DNA of 21,091 nt from JAAZXR01 sp040265175 (lineage in GTDB: Bacteria; Myxococcota_A; Polyangia; Nannocystales; Nannocystaceae), in assembly GCA_040265175.1 (NCBI GenBank), contig JBDQGY010000046.1, positions 1 through 21,091 of the forward strand. The letters are read 5' to 3'. This document shows, one piece after another, positions 11,839 to 19,144 of the stretch. The notes under the pieces were generated by a model. It saw only the letters and a list, made by a program, of their open reading frames with translations. It had not been told where the DNA came from and made no database searches. A program made the translations under genes and the position numbers. Position 1 is the first letter of the stretch. The number at the start of each line of letters is the position of its first letter.

Positions 11839-11870
11839 AAGGCCGGGGGGTTCCACCTCGGCCTTTTTTT
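11839..11870 (+). terminator. Rho-independent terminator of boxCB
   Basis: AAGGCCG (11839-11845) pairs with CGGCCTT (11859-11865) across a 13-base loop, and T continues to 11870. It lies 22 bases after the boxB stop codon. On the (-) strand the T-run is missing, so it should work mainly for boxB and not for the convergent MAPEG gene. Confidence 0.9.
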
Positions 11871-11917
11871 ATTGGAGGCGCAGGGGATGCCCCCGACCGA
11901 CAAGGGCACGGAACTGG

Positions 11918-12304
11918 CTATAGCGGCTGCACAAAAAGCCCGACGACGCAGGCCAGCCCAAGAAACCACACCAGCGTGCGCAGGTAGTCCACATCGAGCA
12001 AGTAGGCCGCGTGGTACGCCGCGCGGAACACCACGAAGCCGACGGACAGAATCGACGCGATCCGTAGATCGCCACCGGCGAGGTGGTTCACGAGGACCGC
12101 CGCCGCGAAGGGCGCGAAGGCCTCGTGGGCGTTGGCATGTCCCGCGACCGCGCGCGCACCCCAGCCGCTCAGCGTCGCCTGCTGGGCGCGAGGTTGACGG
12201 TTGTTAAACCCGTCAGGGTCCCTGGCGCGGGCGAGCAACCCCGGAAGATGCGCCGCGTAGGTCAGCAAAAACGCCGCGAACACACAGATCATGGGGATTG
12301 TCAT
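11918..12304 (-). CDS. MAPEG-family small integral membrane protein
   Basis: A 128-aa protein with four hydrophobic segments (about 3-20, 60-76, 84-100 and 108-126), the size and layout of the MAPEG superfamily (membrane-associated proteins in eicosanoid and glutathione metabolism). Family-like sequence is GARAVAGHANAHEAFAPF (49-66), where the conserved Ala-Asn-Ala-x-Glu stretch lies before helix 2, and RAAYHAAYLLD (94-104) before the last helix. Bacterial members are mostly uncharacterised; some are glutathione transferases or peroxidases, so the reaction here is unknown. Its ATG overlaps the TGA of the upstream dehydrogenase gene by four bases (ATGA), which indicates translational coupling in one operon. 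Confidence 0.85.
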   Translation of the reverse strand: MTIPMICVFAAFLLTYAAHLPGLLARARDPDGFNNRQPRAQQATLSGWGARAVAGHANAHEAFAPFAAAVLVNHLAGGDLRIASILSVGFVVFRAAYHAAYLLDVDYLRTLVWFLGLACVVGLFVQPL

Positions 12305-13347
12305 GACAAGTTACTCCCCACCATCGCGGCGAGATCCAAGAATCTAGCGGCGTATCCGCTCTCGTTGTCATACCACCCCGCGATCCGCAGCAGCGGACCG
12401 CTCGACACGCACGCACCGACGTCGACGACGCTGGAGTGGGTCACCCCCACCAGATCCGAGCTCACGAGCGGCGCCTCACGAACGTCCAAAATTCCGCGCA
12501 GCTCCGGTGACTGCGCCGCCTCCGTGAGCACCTCGAGCGCCTCGGCAAGCTCGGTGGGGCGATCGAGCGTCACGGTGAGATCGAACATCGAAACGTCGGG
12601 TACCGGGACCCGAGTGGAGCTGCCCTCCAGTTTGCCCGCCAGCGACGGCAGCACCTGCGTCACCGCACGCGTGGCGTGGGTGGTGGTCGGCACAATGTTG
12701 AGCGCGGCGGCCCGCCCCCGACGAAGATCCCTGCCGGGCGCCGGGGCGTCAATGAGCGACTGGCCCGCGGTGTACGCGTGCACGGTCCCCAGCAGCGCCC
12801 AACGAATCTTGAACGTCTCGTCGAGGGTGGAGAGCACGGGCGCGACGGCGTGAGTGGTGCAACTCGCCGCGGAGATCACGGTGGCATCTGGGGGAAGCTC
12901 TCCATCGTTGACGCCCGCCACGATCATCGCGTCGGCCTCCCCCGGCGCGCCAAGCAGCACCCGCGGCGCCTCGCTGAGGTGCCGCTCAAGCTCCCGACGG
13001 AGACCGAAGGCCCCGGTGCACTCAAAGACGATGTCCACGCGCTCTTTGGACCACGGGATGTCTTGAGGTCTGCTCTCGTTGAAGATGCGCATGGACAAAG
13101 GGCCCATCTCGATGCGGCCGTCACACACCCGCACCGGGTGCGCGGCGCGGCCATGGACACTGTCGTGCTCAAGCAGGTAGGCCAGCGCCTCCGCGTCGAG
13201 CCGGTCGTTCACGGCGACGATTTCGAGGTCCGGTCCGGGCCGGGTCGTCCCGAGCCAGGCCGGATCGGCGAGCCGTTCGAGTGCACTTCGCACGACGGTG
13301 CGCCCGATTCGCCCAAGTCCGTTGATTCCGATCCGCAGGGGTCGCAT
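12301..13347 (-). CDS. Glyceraldehyde-3-phosphate dehydrogenase-like protein with altered active-site motif
   Basis: GAPDH-fold NAD(P)-dependent aldehyde dehydrogenase of 348 aa. The ATG at 13347 gives MRPLRIGINGLGRIGR, placing the Rossmann motif GxGxxG at G10, G12, G15. Other family sequence: VAVNDRLD, EHDSVHG, and RVPVPDVSMFDLTV and WYDNESGY in the C-terminal half. Catalytic C163 and H190 keep the normal 27-residue spacing. The motif around the cysteine is SAASCTTH rather than the nearly invariant SNASCTTN, so both Asn positions are changed. It may therefore be a GAPDH paralogue with altered kinetics or another substrate (erythrose-4-phosphate or a related phospho-aldehyde). It is coupled to the MAPEG gene downstream and starts only 10 bp from the divergent lipoprotein gene. 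The frame is open to 13533, but the extra N-terminus is not family-like. Confidence 0.88.
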   Translation of the reverse strand: MRPLRIGINGLGRIGRTVVRSALERLADPAWLGTTRPGPDLEIVAVNDRLDAEALAYLLEHDSVHGRAAHPVRVCDGRIEMGPLSMRIFNESRPQDIPWSKERVDIVFECTGAFGLRRELERHLSEAPRVLLGAPGEADAMIVAGVNDGELPPDATVISAASCTTHAVAPVLSTLDETFKIRWALLGTVHAYTAGQSLIDAPAPGRDLRRGRAAALNIVPTTTHATRAVTQVLPSLAGKLEGSSTRVPVPDVSMFDLTVTLDRPTELAEALEVLTEAAQSPELRGILDVREAPLVSSDLVGVTHSSVVDVGACVSSGPLLRIAGWYDNESGYAARFLDLAAMVGSNLS

Positions 13348-13357
13348 AGAGAGTGGG

Positions 13358-14269
13358 ATGGTACTTCGACAGCGCGCCCTTATGTGCCTTGGTCTGGCGG
13401 GGATGATCACGAGCTGCGCGATCCCCGAAAAAGTCGGCGTCAGCCGCGGTGCCTCCCTCGTCGCCCTCACCGTTCCGGTCGACGGTGGTCCATTCCTCAT
13501 GGGCAGCACCCTCGACGAACGCGCCGTCGCCATCGAGCTCGACTACGCCAGCCTCGGCCGCGCGACGCCCGAGGTCTCGCAGTGGATCAAGCAAGAGTAT
13601 CGCCAGAGCACAGTGGAGGTGGCCGCCTTTCGAATCATGCGCACCCCGGTGACCCAACGCGACTACCTCGAGTACATGCGCGAGACCGGGGCACCTGAGC
13701 CCTACGTCGATTCGGCGACGTGGAGCCGGCAGGGGCTCGGTCGCCCCTACGACGAGGTGAAGAAGTTTCTATGGCGCCAGGGGCTACCTAAACAAGATCG
13801 AGAGCCGCACCCGGTGGTGCTGGTGGAGCAGGCCCAAGCCGCCTCCTACTGCGCGTGGTGGGGTAAACGCTTCGGCGTGCGCGCGCGACTCCCCACCGAG
13901 GCGCAGTGGGAGAAGGCCGCCCGAGGGGAACGAGGACAGGCCTACCCGTGGGGCGCCAACTTCGATCCGAGCCTGCTCAACGGGGCCGAGGCGAAATTTG
14001 ATGACACGATCCCCGTCGGAAGTTTCTCCGACGCCGCGAGCCCCTACGGTGCTCAGGACATGGCAGGCAACGTCTTCGAGTGGACCCAAACTTCGTACGA
14101 AGACGAGAGCTACGTCGTAAAAGGAGGGGCTTTTTCGACCACGGGTGGGCTCTCGCGCGCCGCAGCGCGACACGGCCGCCCCGCGAATTTACGGCACATC
14201 ACGATCGGATTCCGCTGCGTCACCTCGGCCATCAGCGACAAGCCCAAGCGCCGTGGCTCCCGCAAGTAG
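13358..14269 (+). CDS. FGE/SUMF1-fold lipoprotein lacking the catalytic cysteines
   Basis: A 303-aa putative lipoprotein. The ATG at 13358 gives a signal peptide ending in lipobox ITSC (MVLRQRALMCLGLAGMITSC). The rest is a formylglycine-generating-enzyme-like domain: GGPFLMGSTLDE, then IMRTPVTQRDYLEYM, SYCAWWGKRFGVRARLPTEA, QWEKAARG, YPWG, DMAGNVFEWT, VVKGGAF and a final GFRC. In true FGE the segment after GG(S/A)F carries the two active-site cysteines and a YR.AAR sequence. Here it reads GGAFSTTGGLSRAAARHG, with no cysteine, so it is probably not a sulfatase-maturing enzyme but a binding or structural member of the fold. A same-strand lipoprotein gene follows after 51 bp. The start lies 10 bp from the divergent GAPDH-like gene, so each promoter must overlap the other gene's start. 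Confidence 0.9.
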   Translation: MVLRQRALMCLGLAGMITSCAIPEKVGVSRGASLVALTVPVDGGPFLMGSTLDERAVAIELDYASLGRATPEVSQWIKQEYRQSTVEVAAFRIMRTPVTQRDYLEYMRETGAPEPYVDSATWSRQGLGRPYDEVKKFLWRQGLPKQDREPHPVVLVEQAQAASYCAWWGKRFGVRARLPTEAQWEKAARGERGQAYPWGANFDPSLLNGAEAKFDDTIPVGSFSDAASPYGAQDMAGNVFEWTQTSYEDESYVVKGGAFSTTGGLSRAAARHGRPANLRHITIGFRCVTSAISDKPKRRGSRK

Positions 14270-14320
14270 GGGTCATCCCTTTCGCGAGCGCCTCGCCTCT
14301 CGCGCCCAATCTGCTAGCGT

Positions 14321-15979
14321 ATGCGCGTGCGCAACCTCCCTCTGTTTCGCGCGGCCACCTTCAGCCTGATCTTGTGTGCGCCGTCCATCCTCACCTCCTG
14401 CACCCAAGGTGCGGGCAGCCGCACAACGGACCCCGGTCCTCGCCTCCCCGACGCGCTCCCCCTCCCCGACGAGCCCGAGCGGCTGATCTATCTCGATACG
14501 CCTCAGCGTTACCTCGACGAGATCGCGGCGCTTGGAGGCTCTTCGTTGTTCGATCGCGAGATGATCGCCGCCGTCCTGGGCGAATCCATCGGCGACGAGT
14601 CGCTCGCCGAGGCCATCGCGCGATCGATGGACTGGTCCCGCCCCCTCGCGATCGTGCAACTCGACACGCGGGAGACCATCGCCTCAATCCCCTTGCGCCC
14701 CGACGTCGACCCCGCGCTGCAGCCTGCCATCGACGCGCTCTCGCGCAAGGGATCCTTTGGCGCCCGGGCCCTCTCCACCGCCAATGACGAGCCCGCGGCG
14801 CCGCGCCTCCTGTGGCGAAACGGAGATGAACTCGCCGTGGCGACGAGCCTCCGAGGCCTCGCCACCGCCGGCCCCCTGCGGCAGCGATACGGCGACGTCC
14901 CGATTCAGATCAGCCTCGGCGGATTGGGGGAAGACGCGCGAGTCCAACGGGTGCAAGCCACCGGGAGCGTCGATGCGATTGACATCAGACTCCAGATCAA
15001 GGAGATGGACGGGCTGCTGTCCTCTGTCTCCGCGCGCGGCGGCGCGTTGACCTCACTCGCGAACCACGACGAGATCTCCCTGGGAGGCAGCTTCGCTTGG
15101 ACCGGCGCGGATGCCTGGATTCGAGGCACGGTCGCACAAATCTCTGACACCATCTCTGAGCAGCCATTTTTGATCCGCAGCTTGGCGGAGAAGATCGGGA
15201 GGCGGGCCAACGCGGTGCTGCGCACCTGGGATGGTCGCTGCTTCGTTGGTTTCTCCGCACGCGACGAATTCCTGTTCGGGCTAGGGAGCAATGATCCTAA
15301 AAAATCTGGGGTGGCCATGCTTCGCTTGTTCGGTGGGATCGCGGAAGACCTCGCGATGCTCCGGAACTTTTTTGACGAGGCGCCGTCAGTCTCACTTCGG
15401 AAGAATGTCGGTGACGCTGCCGGTGAGCCGATCCATCGCCTCTCCATCGGAAATATTCGAAGCCAAGTCCCAAGCAACCTCCGAGGATTCCTCGATGAGC
15501 GAGGACGTCTCACGCTGCACTTCGCGTTCTCGCGTCATACGGGCGCGGGCATGTTCGTCGTGGGTAGCGAAGGGCTTGCCACCTTGCGCGGTTGGCTGAA
15601 ACACAGCGCGGACGCGCCGGGCCAAGAGGCCTACACGGATGATCTCGCCTCGGTCCGCACCTCAGTCCCCATCCTCTCCTTGCAAGATGTGGAGCGAAAC
15701 GAGGCCCTGGACCGCCTGTTCGCGCTGCCCACGATGACACGCGCGCGCTCGGTCACGGTGTCGATGGACGGCCCCGACGCGCTCCTTGTCCGCTACCGCA
15801 CCAGCGACACCGGCTCAGACGCGTCGCACGTACGACAAGCGAAGCTGTCGACGCTACGCGTCGGCGACGCCCCACCGGGGTCGCCACTGCGGCGGTCTGC
15901 GCAAGGCGATGACGAAGGCGTGGAGAACGACGCGGCCACGCCCGCCCGAGGCGGATTCATGGGCCCCTCTAAACTTTGA
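14321..15979 (+). CDS. Large hypothetical lipoprotein
   Basis: 552 aa. The N-terminus MRVRNLPLFRAATFSLILC continues to a lipobox LTSC (C27), so it should be exported and lipid-anchored. After a Pro/Gly/Asp-rich linker the mature part has no further membrane segment. It alternates predicted strands and helices, e.g. DEPERLIYLDTPQRYLDEIA at the start of the domain and TWDGRCFVGFSARDEFLFGL mid-protein; the tail is low-complexity. Its organisation recalls large DUF3352-like extracytoplasmic proteins, but I cannot assign a family. It follows the FGE-fold lipoprotein by 51 bp on the same strand, so the two probably form an operon and may act together at the envelope. The ribosome binding site before ATG 14321 is poor. 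Confidence 0.85.
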   Translation: MRVRNLPLFRAATFSLILCAPSILTSCTQGAGSRTTDPGPRLPDALPLPDEPERLIYLDTPQRYLDEIAALGGSSLFDREMIAAVLGESIGDESLAEAIARSMDWSRPLAIVQLDTRETIASIPLRPDVDPALQPAIDALSRKGSFGARALSTANDEPAAPRLLWRNGDELAVATSLRGLATAGPLRQRYGDVPIQISLGGLGEDARVQRVQATGSVDAIDIRLQIKEMDGLLSSVSARGGALTSLANHDEISLGGSFAWTGADAWIRGTVAQISDTISEQPFLIRSLAEKIGRRANAVLRTWDGRCFVGFSARDEFLFGLGSNDPKKSGVAMLRLFGGIAEDLAMLRNFFDEAPSVSLRKNVGDAAGEPIHRLSIGNIRSQVPSNLRGFLDERGRLTLHFAFSRHTGAGMFVVGSEGLATLRGWLKHSADAPGQEAYTDDLASVRTSVPILSLQDVERNEALDRLFALPTMTRARSVTVSMDGPDALLVRYRTSDTGSDASHVRQAKLSTLRVGDAPPGSPLRRSAQGDDEGVENDAATPARGGFMGPSKL

Positions 15980-16162
15980 GAGTCACCAAGATTTTTGGGG
16001 GTGTGCGCCGATCGCCACGGTCGCCCGAGCCCCCGCCGACGCTCCATTTGCGTTGATATCGGCGGCTGGGGCCCAGCAACAGCGCCCCACGCAGATCTCT
16101 CCCCCGTCCGAGACCCGTGAATGTGCAGGATGCGCGGCTCGGATTATTTGTGCGGGCAGGTC

Positions 16163-16191
16163 TTGACACTTCCCCGCCGCTGCAACATTCT
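16163..16191 (+). promoter_or_regulatory. Candidate promoter of tRNA-Asp
   Basis: A perfect -35 TTGACA (16163-16168) is followed by a 17-base spacer and a weak -10 CATTCT (16186-16191). This would place transcription start at about 16198, shortly before the tRNA at 16205. The -35 match and spacing are what is seen; the -10 match is only 3 of 6. Confidence 0.6.
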
Positions 16192-16202
16192 CCGCTTCCC
16201 TC

Positions 16203-16280
<78 letters not shown>

Positions 16281-16281
<1 letters not shown>

Positions 16282-16321
16282 AAGCGCCTTCCAGAATCTC
16301 TGGAGGCGCTTTGTCTTTTTT
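16281..16321 (+). terminator. Intrinsic terminator of tRNA-Asp
   Basis: AAAGCGCCTTCCAG (16281-16294) pairs with CTGGAGGCGCTTT (16300-16312) with one bulged T and a 5-base loop, followed by GTCTTTTTT. The stem starts at the A of the encoded CCA. A very strong stem and T-run, so confident. Confidence 0.93.
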
Positions 16322-16384
16322 CAGGCGCCGCAAGAGCCGCCTCGTCGTCGACGCCTCCACCCATCTCGGGAGCGGCTGGACCCG

Positions 16385-17365
16385 CTACTGCTTCTTCGCG
16401 CCGGCTTCGACGCCCTGCGCATCGACACTCGTGTGCTCCGCAGCCTGGCTGCGCTCTCGTCTTGCCTTCGCGATCAAGCCTTCAATACGCGCGCGAAGCG
16501 TCGCCACAGACTCCGCGCCGAAGCAGACCCCGCCGCAATCTTCGATGACCTCCGTGAGCTCTCTCGCGCCTCGTCCACCCACCACCCACGGAAGGGAGCC
16601 GCAGGCCGCGGCGTACTCCTCGCACAGCTCGCGAGCGCGGTGAGCGGGTGGCGAAATCGTCAGCGACAAGCCGATCACGGCCGGCTGAAGGCGCTCTACC
16701 GCGTGGCGAATTGCCCCTGGCGGCGTCCTCGCGCCCAAGATGACGGGGTGATAACCCCATTGCGCGAACCGAAACGCGACCCCGTAAATCGGCAGAGCGT
16801 GTTCCTCATCTGCGAAGCACGCCAACAGCACCAAGGGGGCGTCTTGGTCGTGCTGGAACAAGCGCAACATGTCTCGCGCTGCGCTCCCGAGAATTTCACT
16901 CGCCATGTGTTCTTGACCCACCGATATTTCGCCGGCATGCCAGCGACGACCGATGGTGTACATACACGGCGCCAGCACCCGGTCGAACACCATGGGCGCG
17001 CTTCCCAAGAACATCATTCGCCGGACCGCGGCTTCGAGCGCCGTCGGATCAAAACGGTCGACCGCGTCAAGAATGGTCTCTTGGGCGCGCTCGAAGGGAT
17101 CTGCGACGGAGTCAACCGGGGTCTCCACCTCCGTTTGCTTCTTGACCACACGGGCCGCCTCGGCCGGGGCCATACCGCTCTCCGTGAGCTCTCGGAGCTT
17201 CCGTATCACCTCAATATCGCCATCGGAGTACAGACGGTACGAAGAGTCCGTACGCTTGGGAGACGGCACGCCGTAGCGGCGCTCCCACGCCCTCAGCGTC
17301 GCGGAGGGGATTCCCGTCATCTCCGCTACGGCTTGGATGCGGTATTTGGAATTGTTGTTGCTCAT
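16385..17365 (-). CDS. carH: CarH-like B12-dependent MerR-family photoreceptor repressor
   Basis: Transcriptional repressor of carotenoid genes that uses adenosylcobalamin as light sensor (family knowledge from M. xanthus and T. thermophilus CarH). 326 aa from ATG 17365 (MSNNNSKYRIQ). Domains in order: MerR winged helix (about 8-75, SATLRAWERRYGVPSPKR), helical B12 cap (about 100-160) and cobalamin-binding Rossmann domain (about 175-300). The cap has W142 and, ten and eleven residues on, E152-H153, the Wx9EH motif that cups the adenosyl group. H189 in DEEH is the likely lower axial cobalt ligand, 47 residues after W142; the T. thermophilus reference spacing (from memory) is 46. The following position of the usual HxxG is Pro. 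Gene context agrees: it is divergent from crtI-crtB. Expected: dark AdoCbl tetramer represses, light relieves. The CarA class, which needs AdoCbl only partly, is the main alternative. Confidence 0.88.
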   Translation of the reverse strand: MSNNNSKYRIQAVAEMTGIPSATLRAWERRYGVPSPKRTDSSYRLYSDGDIEVIRKLRELTESGMAPAEAARVVKKQTEVETPVDSVADPFERAQETILDAVDRFDPTALEAAVRRMMFLGSAPMVFDRVLAPCMYTIGRRWHAGEISVGQEHMASEILGSAARDMLRLFQHDQDAPLVLLACFADEEHALPIYGVAFRFAQWGYHPVILGARTPPGAIRHAVERLQPAVIGLSLTISPPAHRARELCEEYAAACGSLPWVVGGRGARELTEVIEDCGGVCFGAESVATLRARIEGLIAKARRERSQAAEHTSVDAQGVEAGAKKQ

Positions 17366-17422
17366 GAGCGTTCGGACCCACAGGGGCCTCGTTGTCCAAG
17401 GAATGCCCGGAACCCTTCCAGC

Positions 17423-17444
17423 AGTATCACACTTTTCGTACAAA
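17423..17444. promoter_or_regulatory. Candidate promoter/operator of carH
   Basis: On the (-) strand GATACT (17428-17423) is a fair -10 (4 of 6) about 60 bases before the carH start. Just upstream, within its spacer, is the imperfect palindrome TTnGTACnAA (17435-17444). A site there would let CarH repress its own gene. CarH-type operators contain a TACA-like core, and here CGTACA fits loosely. No convincing -35 was found. Inference. Confidence 0.35.
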
Positions 17445-17489
17445 GGTTAGAAAAGCCAAATAAACCCGCAAAAATGTCGTAATTCTGAC

Positions 17490-17575
17490 GTTATCAACCA
17501 TCGCAGAAGGCCGCTCTGCGCTGTTCACGGGCCCGATAAGTCAATCCTTGTCAAAAGTTATCTGTGCTCTAGACT
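17490..17575 (+). promoter_or_regulatory. Candidate crtI promoter with three phased TTATC elements
   Basis: TTGTCA (17548-17553) and TAGACT (17570-17575) with a 16-base spacer form a reasonable promoter. Its expected start point (about 17582) coincides with the ATG of crtI, so the mRNA may be leaderless. Three copies of GTTATC or its reverse complement lie at 17490-17495, 17535-17540 (GATAAG, one mismatch) and 17557-17562. Their spacings are about 45 and 22 bases, near whole helical turns. The last two form an inverted repeat GATAAGT/AGTTATC around the -35. These may be CarH or activator sites. Confidence 0.4.
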
Positions 17576-17581
17576 CGCTGC

Positions 17582-19144
17582 ATGCAGCCCTCCGCAGCAC
17601 ACGCAGATCCCGCGCGCACACCCCACGAGACGGCGCCAAGACCGCATGCAGTCGTCATCGGCAGTGGATTTGGCGGACTCGCCGCCGCCGTGCGACTGGG
17701 CGCTCGCGGCTACCGCGTCACCGTCCTCGAACAGCGAGACAAACCCGGGGGTCGCGCCTACGTCTACGAAAAGGAGGGCTACAAATTCGACGGAGGCCCC
17801 ACCGTCATCACCGCCCCCTTCCTGCTCGAGGAGCTGTGGGAGCTGTGCGGCAAAAAAATGGCCGACCATATCGACCTGCGGGCGGTCACCCCCTTTTACC
17901 GGATTCGCTTCGATGACGGCGACGTCTTCGACTACACCGGAGACGCCGACGATATGGTTGAGCAGGTCCGGCGCTTCTCGCCGAGCGACGTGGCTGGCTA
18001 CAAAAGATTTTACAACATGAGCCGACACATTTTTAAGGTCGGCTTTGAGCAGTTGTCGTACATGCCCTTCTCCAAAATGTGGGACATGGCAAAAATCGTC
18101 CCGCAGATGGTGAAGCTGCAAAGCTACCGCACGGTCTACGGCATGGTGTCCAAATACATCAAGAACGACAAGCTTCGTCAGGTCTTCAGCTTCCACCCGC
18201 TCCTCGTCGGCGGCAACCCGTTTCAGACGACCTCCATCTACTCGCTCATCTGCTTCCTCGAGCGAAAGTGGGGTGTGCATTTCCCCATGGGAGGCACGGG
18301 CGCCCTCGTCCGCGGCCTCGTCGACCTCATCGAGGGGCAAGGCAACGCCGTGCGACTCAACACCAAGGTCAAGCAGATTCTCATCGACAATGGACGCGCC
18401 ACGGGTGTCGAGCTTGCGGACGGCAGCCAACTCAGCGCCGACGTCGTCGTGTCAAACGCGGACTCTGCCTTCACCTACAAGCACCTCATCGCGCCCGAGC
18501 ATCGACGCACATGGACAGATGAGAAGGTCGACAACTCCCGCTTCAGCATGAGCCTCTTCGTCTGGTACTTCGGGACCTCGAAGAAGTACGAGGACGTCGC
18601 CCACCACACCATCTTGTTGGGACCCCGCTACAAGGGGCTGCTCACGGACATCTTCCGCGACAAGCACCTGGCGGAGGACTTCAGCCTCTACTTGCACCGC
18701 CCGACCGCCACGGACCCGAGCCTCGCGCCCGAGGGGTGCGACGCTTGGTACGTACTGTCTCCAGTTCCACACCTCGACAGCGACGTCGACTGGAAGACCC
18801 AGGCCGAGCCTTACCGACAAAAGGTGATGAAGTACCTCTCCAAAACGATCATGCCCGATCTCGAATCGAACGTGACCGCTTCCCACCTGCTCACACCCAT
18901 CGGCTTTCGTGACGAGCTGTCATCCGTCAAAGGCGCCGCCTTCGGGATGGAGCCCGTGCTCACGCAGAGCGCGTACTTCCGCCCCCACAACGAAGCAGAG
19001 GACATCGACCGCCTGTACCTGGTCGGGGCGGGCACCCACCCCGGCGCAGGCGTGCCCGGTGTACTATCGTCCGCCAAGGTGCTCGAACGCGTGATTCCCG
19101 ACGTCTCCGAGATCGCCACCGCCGCCCATGCCCCCCCTCGATGA
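17582..19144 (+). CDS. crtI: Phytoene desaturase (CrtI type)
   Basis: FAD-dependent carotene desaturase that converts phytoene stepwise to neurosporene or lycopene, associated with the inner membrane. 520 aa, typical of bacterial CrtI. The N-terminal dinucleotide fold is HAVVIGSGFGGLAAAV (GxGxxG at 27-32) followed by VTVLEQRDKPGGRA (E50, GGRA at 56-59). The substrate domain contains FDGGPTVIT and PMGGTGALVRGLVDLIEGQG, and the C-terminus has the diagnostic YLVGAGTHPGAGVPGV. The number of double bonds introduced cannot be read from the sequence. It is the first gene after the divergent carH and shares 17 bases with crtB (19128-19144), so the two are translationally coupled. There is no ribosome binding site before ATG 17582, which fits a leaderless message. 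Confidence 0.95.
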   Translation: MQPSAAHADPARTPHETAPRPHAVVIGSGFGGLAAAVRLGARGYRVTVLEQRDKPGGRAYVYEKEGYKFDGGPTVITAPFLLEELWELCGKKMADHIDLRAVTPFYRIRFDDGDVFDYTGDADDMVEQVRRFSPSDVAGYKRFYNMSRHIFKVGFEQLSYMPFSKMWDMAKIVPQMVKLQSYRTVYGMVSKYIKNDKLRQVFSFHPLLVGGNPFQTTSIYSLICFLERKWGVHFPMGGTGALVRGLVDLIEGQGNAVRLNTKVKQILIDNGRATGVELADGSQLSADVVVSNADSAFTYKHLIAPEHRRTWTDEKVDNSRFSMSLFVWYFGTSKKYEDVAHHTILLGPRYKGLLTDIFRDKHLAEDFSLYLHRPTATDPSLAPEGCDAWYVLSPVPHLDSDVDWKTQAEPYRQKVMKYLSKTIMPDLESNVTASHLLTPIGFRDELSSVKGAAFGMEPVLTQSAYFRPHNEAEDIDRLYLVGAGTHPGAGVPGVLSSAKVLERVIPDVSEIATAAHAPPR

